Assembly: GCA_022425945.1 (NCBI GenBank)
Contig: JAKMEK010000093.1
Location: 1 to 34,837 of the forward strand
Origin: Flavobacteriaceae bacterium
GTDB lineage: Bacteria; Bacteroidota; Bacteroidia; Flavobacteriales; Flavobacteriaceae
DNA length: 34,837 bases
Direction of reading: 5' to 3'
In this document: positions 6,850 to 16,272 of the stretch, in pieces
How positions within the stretch are numbered: position 1 is the stretch's first letter
Layout of the letters: each line of letters opens with the position of its first letter
Program-made: the position numbers and the translations under genes
The notes under the pieces: model-generated
Seen by the model: the letters and a program-made list of their open reading frames with translations, nothing else
What the model was told of the DNA's origin: nothing
Database searches by the model: none

Positions 6850-9684
6850 ATGAGATCTCTTTTTACCCTTAGCCTGTTGTTTTTTAATGTGTTCCTTTTC
6901 GCGCAAACCCAACCTACCCCGGCTAAAGCTGTAAACACTTCCCTTGTTGCCTTTGAGCAAATGCAGCAAAATGCTTCAGTGAAAAATATTCCCTTCGAAA
7001 ACATAGGGCCAAAAGTGATGAGTGGTCGTGTGGTCGCCCTAGCTGTAAATCCAGAAAACCCTACAGAGTTTTATGTGGCCTATGCTTCTGGAGGAGTTTG
7101 GCACACCACGACCAATGGAATTAGTTTTGTGCCTATCATGGATAACGCACCGACGCAAAACATAGGTGAAATTGCCATGCATTGGCCAACACGGACCCTA
7201 TGGGTTGGGACAGGAGAAAACAACGCATCGCGTTCATCCTATGCCGGGATTGGTCTATTGAAAACAACAGATAATGGAGCTAGCTGGCAAAAGTCGGGAC
7301 TCGAAGACAGCCACCACATTGGTAAAATCCTCATCAATCCTTCCGATGCCAACCATCTTATTGTCGGGGTAACTGGACACTTGTATTCCACCAGCAAAGA
7401 AAGAGGAGTGTACGTTTCAAAAGACGGTGGTATTACATGGAAACAAAGCTTATACATCAATGATGCAACCGGTATCATTGACATGTCTGTGGCTCCAGAA
7501 GCCTTCAATATTCAGTATGCAACCGCATGGGAGAAAGACCGTAAAGCCTGGGATTTCCAAGGGAATGGGGCTCATTCAGGAATTTATAAAAGCGTAGATG
7601 CAGGAGAAAATTGGACCTTAATCAGCACCCCAGCGAGTGGCTTTCCTACAGGAGATGGGGTGGGTAGAATTGGGTTGGCGGTCTTTGATCAAAATACCCT
7701 TTATGCGATTCACGATTCTCAGTTTCGTCGCCCAGATGACACCAAAGAGCAGAAGGAAAGCCTGTCGAAAGATGATTTCAAAACAATGAGCAAGGATACT
7801 TTTTTAGCCCTAGACGACAAGCAACTCAATGCCTATCTAAAGCAAAATAATTTTCAAGAAAAGTACCGAGCAGCAAATTTAAAAAACAGTGTTAGTGCTG
7901 GTTTGGTCAAGCCAAAAGACCTAGCCACCTATTTAGAAAATGCCAATGCCATGCTGTTTGATACGCCCGTAGTCGGGGCGGAGGTATACAAAAGTATCGA
8001 TGGTGGAAAAAGCTGGGCAAAAACCCATAAAGGCTACCTAAATGACCTCTACTACAGCTATGGTTATTATTTTGGTCACGTTCATGTACACCCCAAGAAA
8101 CAAGAAAAAATCTACATCTACGGGGTGCCTATTTTAGCGTCCAGCGATGGAGGAAAAACATTTAGTTCCATCAGCAAACCCAACGTACATTCAGATCATC
8201 ATGCCCTGTGGATTAATCCCGATCTTGACGGACATTTGATCAATGGAAATGACGGAGGGGTAAACATTACTTATGACGATGGAGCACATTGGATGAAAAA
8301 CAATTCCACGGCGGTAGGGCAATTTTATGCCATCAACGTAGATAACGAAAAACCTTACAATGTTTATGGTGGACTTCAAGACAACGGTGTGTGGAAAGGA
8401 GCCCACAATGCCGTTGACAATGAACGTTGGCAATCGACAGGGCACAACCCTTGGACATCCATTATGGGGGGTGACGGAATGAAAATTCAAATCGACAACC
8501 GCAACAGCAATATCGTATACACGGGCTTTCAGTTTGGGAACTACTACCGACTCAATCTGGCGACCAAAGGAAGAAAAGCAATACAGCCAAAGCATACACT
8601 TGGAGAGTCTCCCTACCGTTTCAATTGGCAAACACCAATACTATTGTCTTCTCACAATCAAGACATCTTATATTACGGTGGGAATAAATTGCACCGATCA
8701 CTCAATCAAGGAGACGATTGGGAAACCATTTCTGACGATCTAACCCAAGGGGGACGTAAAGGAAATGTGGCCTATGGGACTCTCACTACCTTGAGTGAAT
8801 CTCCCTTACAATTTGGCTATATCTATACCGGAAGTGATGACGGCTATGTGCATAGAACTACCAATGGTGGTGGAAGTTGGACACGAATTTCTGATTCCTT
8901 CCCATCAGATTTATGGGTGAGTAGAGTAGTGGCCTCTTCGCACAAGAAAGACCGCGTTTATGTTACCCTAAATGGTTACCGTTGGGACGATTTCACCCCT
9001 TATGTGTATGTGAGTGATGACGGTGGGAACAGTTGGGAAACCATTACAACCAACTTGCCCTTGTCGCCGGTCAATGTGATTCGGGAAGATCCAAAAGACG
9101 AAAAAATTCTATACCTAGGGAACGATATGGGGGTTTTTGTCTCCACCGATAAAGGAAAAAATTGGGTGCCTTTTTCCAAAGGATTAACCACAGCAGCCGT
9201 TCACGATTTAGTGATTCAACCCGAAAAAAACCATTTACTTGTTGGCACACATGGGCGTTCGATTTATAAAGCAGACATTAGTGTTTTCCACCAACCAAAA
9301 AAGAAAGACCTAACCCTTATCCCCTTAAAAGAACTCAAAAAGTCCATGCGATGGGGAAGTGCTGGTTCGCAATGGAGAAAGGTGTATGCTCCACTCCTTG
9401 ACCTTATTCTTCACACCCAAGAGAGCGGTCCCTACACCCTCAGCATTAAAGATGCAAAAGGCGTACTTGTGCATCAATCCAACGGTCAGTTGGATAGCGG
9501 TTATAATTACCTAAATTATGATCTAAGCATCCAGCAATCGCACTTAAAAAACTATCTTAAAAAGCATAAAAACAACCCCTTAAAATCTGCCAAAAATGGA
9601 AAGTATTACCTACCTAAAGGAAGTTTTACCGTCGAAATTAAAACCGCAACAACCCAACAAAGTACCTCTCTCACAATTAAGTAA
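6850..9684 (+). CDS. Secreted VPS10/sortilin-like Asp-box (BNR) beta-propeller protein
   Basis: The 944-residue product starts with a signal peptide (MRSLFTLSLLFFNVFLFAQ) and is exported. It carries at least eight Asp-box motifs (S/T-x-D-x-G-x-x-W type), for example coded at 7264-7287, 7414-7440, 7591-7614, 7993-8016, 8140-8163, 8857-8880, 9010-9036 and 9142-9165. This predicts one or two large beta-propellers as in sortilin/VPS10 and sialidase-like proteins. Such proteins are often labelled glycosyl hydrolase, but I see no sialidase Arg triad or FRIP motif, so enzyme activity is unproven. A charged, helical, Lys/Asp-rich stretch coded at about 7735-7960 interrupts the blades. After the propellers comes a Lys-rich beta-type C-terminal region (from about 9300). 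ATG 6850 was chosen because it begins the signal peptide; the upstream TTG at 6811 does not. The next gene overlaps its end. Confidence 0.85.
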   Translation: MRSLFTLSLLFFNVFLFAQTQPTPAKAVNTSLVAFEQMQQNASVKNIPFENIGPKVMSGRVVALAVNPENPTEFYVAYASGGVWHTTTNGISFVPIMDNAPTQNIGEIAMHWPTRTLWVGTGENNASRSSYAGIGLLKTTDNGASWQKSGLEDSHHIGKILINPSDANHLIVGVTGHLYSTSKERGVYVSKDGGITWKQSLYINDATGIIDMSVAPEAFNIQYATAWEKDRKAWDFQGNGAHSGIYKSVDAGENWTLISTPASGFPTGDGVGRIGLAVFDQNTLYAIHDSQFRRPDDTKEQKESLSKDDFKTMSKDTFLALDDKQLNAYLKQNNFQEKYRAANLKNSVSAGLVKPKDLATYLENANAMLFDTPVVGAEVYKSIDGGKSWAKTHKGYLNDLYYSYGYYFGHVHVHPKKQEKIYIYGVPILASSDGGKTFSSISKPNVHSDHHALWINPDLDGHLINGNDGGVNITYDDGAHWMKNNSTAVGQFYAINVDNEKPYNVYGGLQDNGVWKGAHNAVDNERWQSTGHNPWTSIMGGDGMKIQIDNRNSNIVYTGFQFGNYYRLNLATKGRKAIQPKHTLGESPYRFNWQTPILLSSHNQDILYYGGNKLHRSLNQGDDWETISDDLTQGGRKGNVAYGTLTTLSESPLQFGYIYTGSDDGYVHRTTNGGGSWTRISDSFPSDLWVSRVVASSHKKDRVYVTLNGYRWDDFTPYVYVSDDGGNSWETITTNLPLSPVNVIREDPKDEKILYLGNDMGVFVSTDKGKNWVPFSKGLTTAAVHDLVIQPEKNHLLVGTHGRSIYKADISVFHQPKKKDLTLIPLKELKKSMRWGSAGSQWRKVYAPLLDLILHTQESGPYTLSIKDAKGVLVHQSNGQLDSGYNYLNYDLSIQQSHLKNYLKKHKNNPLKSAKNGKYYLPKGSFTVEIKTATTQQSTSLTIK

Positions 9685-10564
9685 GACAAGCACTTTTTGT
9701 TGCCTTTTCTTTTTGTTGGTTGCACAGTATCTCTCGGCACAAGAGGCTGTTTCTGATAGTTTATCGGGCTGGAAACATCAACGTGAGATTGGTCTATTGG
9801 TCAATCAATCCAGCTTTAATAACTGGCTTGCGGGGGGGACAACCAATTTTAGTGGGACATTGAATTTCGATTATAACATCACCTTTCAAGATGAAGTGTG
9901 GTTGTGGACCGCTACGGCAGACGTTGCTCTGGGGTATGCCAAAATTGATTCAGAAGAATTCGTCAAAAAAACAGAAGATCGGCTTGCGATAGACGCAGTG
10001 CTAGAACGCAAGTCAAATAAACGATGGAAATGGTCTTCTAGCATTAATTTAAAAACGCAGAACACGCCCGGCTACACCTTTGTGGAAGGACAAAACAATC
10101 AGATTGAGCGGATCAAATCAACAGCTTTTTTTTCCCCTGCTTATCTGCGTCTTGGGGTCGGAACCTCCTACAGGAAATCCGAATCTTTCTCCCTCCAGTT
10201 TCAACCACTCACCGCACGAGTCATTCTAGTAGACAAGGTGTTTACCCATTCCATTGGTCCGGATGATAGTTATTTTGGGGTTAAGCAAGGTGAAAGTGCA
10301 CGATGGGAAGCAGGAGCCTCCTTGTCCATGCAAGCCAAACACGAACTTGTCAAAAACGTGTTCTTTTCTAACACGCTCAGTCTCTTTTCAAATTATCTGA
10401 CCGAAACAAAAAACATTGATTTGGATTATACCGGTACCCTCGATATGAAAGTAAATAAGTATCTAAGTGCAATGCTCGAGCTGCAATTGGTGTATGACGA
10501 CAATGCCCTTAACGATTTGCAGCTAAGGCAGGTTTTTGGTCTTGCGCTTAGCCTGCCATTCTAG
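9596..10564 (+). CDS. DUF3078 family exported protein
   Basis: DUF3078 proteins are Bacteroidota-specific envelope proteins of unknown function, predicted to be beta-rich and possibly barrel-forming. This one shows the hallmark N-terminal block (REIGLLVNQSSFNNW followed by GG and a run of alternating aromatic strands) and ends in LALSLPF with a terminal Phe, as outer-membrane barrels do. The hydrophobic export segment is at residues 33-48 and is followed by SAQE. The only usable ATG is at 9596, in another frame 89 bases inside the preceding gene. That leaves an unusually long 32-residue polar N-region before the hydrophobic core. An internal TTG would cut into the signal core. The overlap implies coupling with the propeller gene and perhaps a shared surface role. 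Confidence 0.8.
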   Translation: MESITYLKEVLPSKLKPQQPNKVPLSQLSKTSTFCCLFFLLVAQYLSAQEAVSDSLSGWKHQREIGLLVNQSSFNNWLAGGTTNFSGTLNFDYNITFQDEVWLWTATADVALGYAKIDSEEFVKKTEDRLAIDAVLERKSNKRWKWSSSINLKTQNTPGYTFVEGQNNQIERIKSTAFFSPAYLRLGVGTSYRKSESFSLQFQPLTARVILVDKVFTHSIGPDDSYFGVKQGESARWEAGASLSMQAKHELVKNVFFSNTLSLFSNYLTETKNIDLDYTGTLDMKVNKYLSAMLELQLVYDDNALNDLQLRQVFGLALSLPF

Positions 10565-10630
10565 GCTTGTTTTAGTGTTGGCGGTAAAAAAAGCAGAATT
10601 AGATCAAAAAACTAAACAAGAACTTATGGG

Positions 10631-10655
10631 CTAGTTTAGAGAGGCTATAAACTAG
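10631..10655. repeat. Inverted repeat between the DUF3078 and sdhC genes
   Basis: An exact 8-bp inverted repeat (CTAGTTTA at 10631-10638, TAAACTAG at 10648-10655) has a 9-base centre. No T-run follows on either strand, so it is not a standard terminator. It lies about 20 bases upstream of the sdh promoter and could be an operator or a weak transcript-end structure. The rest of 10565-10673 shows nothing else I can name. Confidence 0.4.
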
Positions 10656-10673
10656 AAAAATAGCAAAGAATTA

Positions 10674-10705
10674 TTTCTTTCTCACTGCTTTATGCCTTAA
10701 TTTTG
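10674..10705 (+). promoter_or_regulatory. Promoter of the sdhCAB operon
   Basis: TTTC (10674-10677), 20 bases, then TAATTTTG (10698-10705), a perfect TAnnTTTG -7 element. The sdhC ATG is 19 bases downstream. Confidence 0.6.
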
Positions 10706-10724
10706 TTTCTCTAAATTGAAATAA

Positions 10725-11387
10725 ATGAGTGCATTAATCAAGTCGTCCTTGGCAAGGAAATATGCCATGGCGCTTTCAGGATTGTTTTTGGTTTTCTTTC
10801 TTTTACAGCATTTTACCATCAACCTAACCTCAGTTTTTAGCGAAACGGTGTTTAACGAATTATCCCATTTTATGGGGAATAACCCACTGGTGCAATTTGC
10901 ATTGCAACCCGTTTTAATTTTTGGCGTTATTTTTCATTTCATCATGGGTTTTGTTTTGGATCTTAAAAACCGTAGCGCGCGCTCAAGTAAATATGCCACC
11001 AATAATGGAGCGGCTAATTCTTCATGGATGTCTCGCAACATGATCATTTCTGGTGCTGTGGTTCTTTCTTTTCTAGGATTGCATTTCTATGACTTTTGGT
11101 TTCCTGAAATGAATTACAAATACATCGAAGTGTTACCGGAAAATCCGACCCGCTATTTCGAAGAAATGGTGCACAAATTTGAGAGCCCAGTCCGTGTTGG
11201 ATTGTATGTGATTTCATTTGGCTTTTTAGCACTTCACTTGATGCACGGTTTCAGTTCTTCTTTTCAGTCGCTGGGCGCTAACAATAAATACACAAGAGCA
11301 ATCAAAGGTTTCACAACGGCATTTGCCATTGGAGTGCCCCTTGGCTTTGTTTTCATTGCTTTGTTTCACCATTTAAACGCATTTTAA
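10725..11387 (+). CDS. sdhC: Succinate dehydrogenase cytochrome b subunit (SdhC)
   Basis: This is the membrane anchor that binds heme b and quinone and carries electrons from SdhAB. The 220-residue protein has about five membrane helices with histidines placed for two hemes (HF in LLQHFTIN near the first helix, FHF in [15 protein letters not shown], and LHLMHGF near the end). It is the single fused anchor type of the Bacteroidota and epsilon-proteobacterial group rather than separate SdhC and SdhD, so no sdhD is expected. It is the first gene of the operon; sdhA follows after one base. Confidence 0.93.
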   Translation: MSALIKSSLARKYAMALSGLFLVFFLLQHFTINLTSVFSETVFNELSHFMGNNPLVQFALQPVLIFGVIFHFIMGFVLDLKNRSARSSKYATNNGAANSSWMSRNMIISGAVVLSFLGLHFYDFWFPEMNYKYIEVLPENPTRYFEEMVHKFESPVRVGLYVISFGFLALHLMHGFSSSFQSLGANNKYTRAIKGFTTAFAIGVPLGFVFIALFHHLNAF

Positions 11388-11388
11388 T

Positions 11389-13392
11389 ATGGCAACCTTA
11401 GATTCAAAAATACCACAAGGGCCATTGGCCGACAAGTGGACCAACCACAAGAGTCATATCAACCTTGTTAGTCCAGCTAACAAACGTCTTATTGACGTTA
11501 TTGTAGTGGGAACAGGTTTAGCCGGAGCATCGGCTTCTGCGACCTTGGCTGAATTGGGCTATAATGTAAAAACGTTTTGTTTTCAAGATTCTCCTCGTCG
11601 TGCACACTCTATTGCTGCACAAGGAGGGATCAATGCGGCAAAAAACTACCAAGGCGATGGAGATTCTACCTATCGCTTGTTTTACGACACCATTAAAGGA
11701 GGAGATTACCGTTCCAGAGAATCCAACGTGCACCGTTTGGCGGAGGTTTCGACCAATATCATTGACCAATGTGTAGCCCAAGGGGTTCCCTTTGCTCGTG
11801 ACTACGGTGGCTTACTCGACAACCGTTCATTTGGAGGAGTATTGGTATCACGTACCTTTTATGCCAAAGGACAAACTGGGCAGCAACTGTTGCTTGGCGC
11901 TTACTCAGCCATGAACCGTCAAATTGGTCGTGGAAAAATAAAAATGTACAACCGCCATGAAATGATGGATTTGGTTCTTGTTGACGGAAAAGCGAGAGGA
12001 ATCATTACCCGTAATCTTGTGGATGGTAAAATAGAACGCCACGGAGCACATGCGGTTGTCATTGCTTCTGGTGGATACGGAAATGTCTTTTTCCTTTCAA
12101 CCAATGCCATGGGAAGTAATGTTTCTGCGGGTTGGAAAATTCACAAAAAAGGCGCTCACTTTGCGAATCCATGTTTTACACAAATTCACCCAACCTGTAT
12201 TCCTGTCTCTGGAGACCATCAGTCAAAATTGACCTTGATGTCAGAGTCATTGCGAAATGATGGGCGTATTTGGGTACCCAAAAAGATCGAAGATGTCAAA
12301 GCCATCCGTGATGGAAAATTAAAACCCACCGCAATCGCTGAAGAAGACCGCGATTACTACTTAGAGCGTCGTTACCCTGCTTTTGGAAACCTCGTTCCCC
12401 GAGATGTAGCTTCACGTGCTGCTAAAGAGCGTTGCGACGAAGGCTACGGTGTGAACAAAACAGGAGAAGCGGTTTATTTAGATTTTGCTTCTGCCATTAT
12501 CCGCTACGGAAAAGAAGAAGCACACGTCAAAGGTTTAGACGCAAACAATGCTGCTTTGGTTAAGAAATTAGGTCAGGGAGTGGTACGTGCTAAGTACGGA
12601 AACCTCTTCCAGATGTACGAAAAAATTGTTGATCAAGATCCTTATGAAACACCCATGATGATTTATCCTGCGGTACACTATACCATGGGAGGTGTATGGG
12701 TTGACTATAACTTAATGACAAGTATTCCAGGATGTTACGCCATTGGAGAGGCAAACTTCTCTGATCACGGTGCAAACCGACTCGGTGCCTCAGCCTTAAT
12801 GCAAGGTTTGGCCGACGGATACTTTGTTTTGCCCTATACCATTGGAGATTACTTGGCTGATGATATTCGAACTGGAGCAATAAACACCGACTCACCAGAG
12901 TTTGATGCAGCAGAGAAAGCGGTACAAGATCAAATTGATGCCTTCATCAATAACAATGGAAGTAATACTGTAGATTACTACCACAGAAAGTTAGGGAAAA
13001 TCATGTGGAACAAATGTGGAATGTCCCGTAACGCAAAGGAGTTGAAAGAAGCCATGGTTGAAATCAAGGCCTTACGTGAAGATTTTTATAAGAATGTCAA
13101 TGTTCCAGGAACAGCCAATGAATTTAACGAGCAATTGGCCAAAGCAGGTCGCGTTGCCGATTTCCTCGAGCTTGGAGAATTGTTTGCAAAAGATGCCTTA
13201 GAAAGAACAGAATCTTGTGGTGGTCACTTCCGTGAAGAATCTCAAACTCCAGAAGGGGAAGCCATGCGTGATGATGAAAACTTCACCTTTGTTTCTGCTT
13301 GGGAATACAAAGGAGAACCGGCAGATGCTGTCTTGTGCAAGGAAGCATTGAACTATGAAGAAATTGAAGTAAAAACACGTTCATACAAATAG
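11389..13392 (+). CDS. sdhA: Succinate dehydrogenase/fumarate reductase flavoprotein subunit (SdhA)
   Basis: This catalytic subunit oxidises succinate to fumarate with covalent FAD, linking the TCA cycle to the quinone pool at the inner membrane. The nucleotide-binding motif GTGLAGA is at residues 41-47. The FAD-linking His is His73 in [11 protein letters not shown]. The substrate-site segment with [13 protein letters not shown] lies near residue 610. The 667-residue length is typical of the longer Bacteroidota form. The gene sits between sdhC (1-base gap) and sdhB (4-base gap) and is certainly co-transcribed. Sequence alone does not settle whether the enzyme also runs as a fumarate reductase. 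Confidence 0.97.
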   Translation: MATLDSKIPQGPLADKWTNHKSHINLVSPANKRLIDVIVVGTGLAGASASATLAELGYNVKTFCFQDSPRRAHSIAAQGGINAAKNYQGDGDSTYRLFYDTIKGGDYRSRESNVHRLAEVSTNIIDQCVAQGVPFARDYGGLLDNRSFGGVLVSRTFYAKGQTGQQLLLGAYSAMNRQIGRGKIKMYNRHEMMDLVLVDGKARGIITRNLVDGKIERHGAHAVVIASGGYGNVFFLSTNAMGSNVSAGWKIHKKGAHFANPCFTQIHPTCIPVSGDHQSKLTLMSESLRNDGRIWVPKKIEDVKAIRDGKLKPTAIAEEDRDYYLERRYPAFGNLVPRDVASRAAKERCDEGYGVNKTGEAVYLDFASAIIRYGKEEAHVKGLDANNAALVKKLGQGVVRAKYGNLFQMYEKIVDQDPYETPMMIYPAVHYTMGGVWVDYNLMTSIPGCYAIGEANFSDHGANRLGASALMQGLADGYFVLPYTIGDYLADDIRTGAINTDSPEFDAAEKAVQDQIDAFINNNGSNTVDYYHRKLGKIMWNKCGMSRNAKELKEAMVEIKALREDFYKNVNVPGTANEFNEQLAKAGRVADFLELGELFAKDALERTESCGGHFREESQTPEGEAMRDDENFTFVSAWEYKGEPADAVLCKEALNYEEIEVKTRSYK

Positions 13393-13396
13393 AATT

Positions 13397-14143
13397 ATGA
13401 ATCTAACCTTAAAAATTTGGCGACAAGCAAATGCTGATGCCACCGGAAGTATCGAAACCTATTCCATTGAAAACATATCTCCGGATATGTCTTTTCTGGA
13501 AATGATGGACGTACACAATGAAGAATTAATCGCTAAAGGAATTGATCCTGTGGCCTTTGATCACGATTGTCGTGAGGGAATTTGTGGAATGTGCTCAATG
13601 TACATCAATGGAGAAGCTCACGGTCCTGACCGTTTGGTTACTACCTGTCAGTTGCACATGCGTAAGTTCAAAGATGGCGATACCATCACCATTGAGCCTT
13701 TCCGTGCCAACGCTTTCCCAGTAGTGAAAGATTTGGCGGTAGACCGTTCTGCCTTTGATCGCATTCAACACGCGGGAGGTTTTGTGAGTGTGAACACCTC
13801 AGGAAACACCCAAGATGCCAATGCAATTCCAATCGACAAACACGATGCCGACAAGGCTTTTGATGCTGCAACCTGTATTGGTTGTGGAGCCTGTGTAGCC
13901 TCTTGTAAAAACGCATCAGCCATGTTATTTGTTTCGGCAAAAGTATCCCAATATGCCTTATTGCCACAAGGGAAAGTTGAGGCAGTTGATCGCGTACAAA
14001 ACATGGTCAAGCAAATGGACGAAGAAGGATTTGGAAATTGCACCAATACCGGTGCCTGTGAAGTAGAATGTCCTAAGGGAATTTCTTTGGAAAACATCGC
14101 CCGCATGAACCGTGAATACTTATCCGCTTCCTTGAAGGGATAA
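13397..14143 (+). CDS. sdhB: Succinate dehydrogenase/fumarate reductase iron-sulfur subunit (SdhB)
   Basis: This subunit carries electrons from FAD to the membrane anchor through three Fe-S clusters. The 2Fe-2S ligands are Cys58, Cys63, Cys66 and Cys84. The ferredoxin-like half holds Cys160, Cys163, Cys166, Cys170 and then Cys215, Cys221 and Cys225, which supply the 4Fe-4S and 3Fe-4S clusters. All expected cysteines are there. The length of 248 is normal for this family. It is the last gene of the sdhCAB operon, followed by a strong terminator. Confidence 0.97.
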   Translation: MNLTLKIWRQANADATGSIETYSIENISPDMSFLEMMDVHNEELIAKGIDPVAFDHDCREGICGMCSMYINGEAHGPDRLVTTCQLHMRKFKDGDTITIEPFRANAFPVVKDLAVDRSAFDRIQHAGGFVSVNTSGNTQDANAIPIDKHDADKAFDAATCIGCGACVASCKNASAMLFVSAKVSQYALLPQGKVEAVDRVQNMVKQMDEEGFGNCTNTGACEVECPKGISLENIARMNREYLSASLKG

Positions 14144-14165
14144 ATTATTTTTAATAAAGCTTTGT

Positions 14166-14193
14166 AAACCTGCTCTTTTGGGCAGGTTTTTTT
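14166..14193 (+). terminator. Intrinsic terminator of the sdhCAB operon
   Basis: A 10-bp stem (14166-14175 AAACCTGCTC with 14180-14189 GGGCAGGTTT, one T-G pair) closes on a TTTT loop and runs into seven T residues (14187-14193). It begins 22 bases after the sdhB stop. It is the only clear terminator between convergent genes in the window. Confidence 0.9.
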
Positions 14194-14204
14194 GTTTCGA
14201 TTTT

Positions 14205-14723
14205 TTAAACCGAGATCAAGCTAAAAAGGTAAGTCACTAAAAGTAGAAACAGAAAATGCCCTAAAACTTGCTTTGGTGGGATGCTTACTACTTTTCTCCC
14301 ACTATTGAGCATTAAAATGAGCCCACCCAACACCACGATTGTCCAAAAGTAACTCGGTAAACCCATGGCTATACTGGTCTTAATTTCATCGCTCGATTTT
14401 ACTAGTCCCAATAGTGCCGCAGCAAAGCGGAGGCTAAAGGCAGAAAGAAGAACATTGAACCAAACAATAGATACTCGCTTCTTCAGTAAATAAAAAGCAA
14501 TTCCACCCTGTGCAAAACTAAATAAGGCACCACTGCCCGATACCCAGGCTTGCTGCCAAGGGGTGTTAATCGTTTCTGGGATGATCAACGTCATATGATT
14601 GATTTTAAAATCGACCTGGTGACCCAAACTGTAGTGGGCGAATAAATGGGCTAGTTCATGTAAAAAATAACTTAGGCATCCGAAAATACTTAGCTGTATT
14701 AGGAGGGAGAGATTTATTTTCAT
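14205..14723 (-). CDS. Small membrane protein with HExxH motif (M50-like metallopeptidase homologue)
   Basis: The 172-residue protein is predicted to span the membrane about five times. HELAH at residues 22-26 lies inside the first hydrophobic segment, as in intramembrane zinc proteases, and HYSLGH follows. The usual third-ligand motif (NxxPxPxLDG) is absent, and the only candidate acidic site in a suitable place is SSDE near residue 110. It is far smaller than RseP. It may be a minimal M50-type peptidase or an inactive relative, and no substrate is evident. It lies 32 bases after the HAD gene and is probably co-transcribed with it. It ends close to the sdhB terminator on the opposite strand. 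Confidence 0.75.
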   Translation of the reverse strand: MKINLSLLIQLSIFGCLSYFLHELAHLFAHYSLGHQVDFKINHMTLIIPETINTPWQQAWVSGSGALFSFAQGGIAFYLLKKRVSIVWFNVLLSAFSLRFAAALLGLVKSSDEIKTSIAMGLPSYFWTIVVLGGLILMLNSGRKVVSIPPKQVLGHFLFLLLVTYLFSLISV

Positions 14724-14755
14724 CGCTAAATGGATAAGTTGATCTTGTAAGGTAA

Positions 14756-15415
14756 TTAAATAAATTTAAGCTCTCGGTAATTGGTGATGGCATGACAACA
14801 ACCCAGGGCTAAAAGTTGTGCCTTTGAAAACTGGGTCGCAACCCCGACGACCTGCATGCCAGCTGCTTGAGCCGAATTAATCCCCGACTGCGTATCTTCA
14901 AAAGCAAGGCAATCTGCAGGATTAACCCCTATTTTCTCGGCTGCTTTCAAGAAAATGTCTGGCTGAGGTTTTCCTCTTTCGACCTCATGTCCTCCTGTCG
15001 TAGCATTGAAATAATGCTCAATACCTAGTTCACCTAAGGTCATGTTAATATTGTTTTGATCTCCCATAGTGGCTAAGCCAATGGGAAGTTTTTTTGCTTT
15101 TAATTTTCCCAAAAAAGGAAGCAAACCCGAAATGGGTTTTATGTGTGGCCGATAGATTTCTCGAAAAAGTGCTTCTTTTTCATCTCCAACCTTTCTTAAG
15201 GCGGCTTCGTTTTTTAGGTGAGGGAAGAAACGTGCCATGACTTCAATTAAGGTTCCTTTGTGGTAATCCCGTTCAAATGTCTCCGCATCGATATTCAACT
15301 TTTTCGCTGCGATAAATTGCATCCAGGCGATGTGGTGATAATGCATATTGTCAACCAATGTTCCGTCCATGTCGAACAGTATAGCTTTTGGAAGGGGAAG
15401 TTGAATTTGTGCCAT
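14756..15415 (-). CDS. HAD-superfamily hydrolase, beta-phosphoglucomutase-like
   Basis: This is a cytosolic phosphatase or phosphomutase of HAD subfamily IA. The nucleophile motif DMDGT is at residues 15-19 (Asp15, Asp17). A helical cap follows (about residues 25-90). Motif II is in GLATMGD, motif III Lys is in VERGKPQPD, and motif IV is EDTQSG. The length of 219 and the cap fit the beta-phosphoglucomutase/sugar-phosphatase branch, but the substrate cannot be read from sequence. The ATG at 15415 gives a normal short lead before the nucleophile. It is followed on the same strand by the small HExxH membrane protein. Confidence 0.88.
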   Translation of the reverse strand: MAQIQLPLPKAILFDMDGTLVDNMHYHHIAWMQFIAAKKLNIDAETFERDYHKGTLIEVMARFFPHLKNEAALRKVGDEKEALFREIYRPHIKPISGLLPFLGKLKAKKLPIGLATMGDQNNINMTLGELGIEHYFNATTGGHEVERGKPQPDIFLKAAEKIGVNPADCLAFEDTQSGINSAQAAGMQVVGVATQFSKAQLLALGCCHAITNYRELKFI

Positions 15416-15492
15416 AAGTTGAAAATAAAAGAGGTGCTTTTTTTGCCATGAATTAGCACAAAGTTTTCATCTTTACACTAAAGTTTAAAGAT

Positions 15493-16272
15493 ATGGAATC
15501 TCAATTAACGGTAACGGCTCTGCAAACCAGTCTTTTTTGGCAGGACAAAAAAAAGAACTTAGCCCATTTGGAAGAGCAATTCGCCGCACTTCCTTCAACG
15601 GACTTAGTGGTTCTCCCAGAGATGTTTACAACGGGTTTTACCATGGAGGCCGAAACCTATGCCGAAGCAATGAATGGATTGACCATACAGTGGATGCAAC
15701 TATGGGCAAAAAAATTGGATGCTGCCCTTTGTGGAAGCACCATCATTCGCGAGGAAGGGAATATACATAATCGGTTTTTATTTGTGGCTCCCAGTGGAGA
15801 AGTTCAATACTACGACAAACGCCACACCTTTACCTTGGCCGGAGAGCATAAAGCCTATGCTACGGGTCAAAACGACGGAATAATAAGCTATAAAGACTGG
15901 AAGATTTGTTTGCGGGTATGCTATGATTTACGCTTTCCTGTTTGGGGAAGAAATACGGTTGACTACGATTTAATCATTTATACCGCCAATTGGCCACACA
16001 AACGCATCCATGCTTGGGACACACTCTTGGCTGCCCGTGCGATAGAGAACATGAGCTATTGCATTGGAGTTAACCGCATCGGCACCGATGGTTCTGCACT
16101 TGCATATCCCGGGCATACGGCCATTTATGATTTCTTAGGAGAACAACTAGGCGGCACCACCGAAAATGAACCCGGACAAACGACTGTAGAGTTGGATAAA
16201 AACAAGCAGCACTTGGCGCGAACCAAGCTCAACTTTTTAAACGATCGCGATCGTTTTGTTATTCAATCGTAA
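15493..16272 (+). CDS. Nitrilase-family amidohydrolase (omega-amidase YafV-like)
   Basis: This cytosolic carbon-nitrogen hydrolase has the Glu-Lys-Cys triad: Glu43 in VLPEMF, Lys109 in YYDKRHTF and Cys143 in RVCYDLRFPVW. The last motif and the 259-residue length are those of the YafV/Nit2-like branch. That branch hydrolyses 2-oxoglutaramate-type omega-amides as metabolite repair for glutamine transamination. The substrate is inferred from the family. The gene stands alone and is divergent from the HAD gene. Its last 14 bases overlap the 3' end of the lipoprotein gene on the other strand. Confidence 0.9.
   Translation: MESQLTVTALQTSLFWQDKKKNLAHLEEQFAALPSTDLVVLPEMFTTGFTMEAETYAEAMNGLTIQWMQLWAKKLDAALCGSTIIREEGNIHNRFLFVAPSGEVQYYDKRHTFTLAGEHKAYATGQNDGIISYKDWKICLRVCYDLRFPVWGRNTVDYDLIIYTANWPHKRIHAWDTLLAARAIENMSYCIGVNRIGTDGSALAYPGHTAIYDFLGEQLGGTTENEPGQTTVELDKNKQHLARTKLNFLNDRDRFVIQS

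Noticed and set aside
8191-8631. 146-codon open frame on the minus strand
   Set aside because: It lies wholly within the propeller gene, which has a signal peptide and Asp boxes in the other frame; it has no recognisable product.
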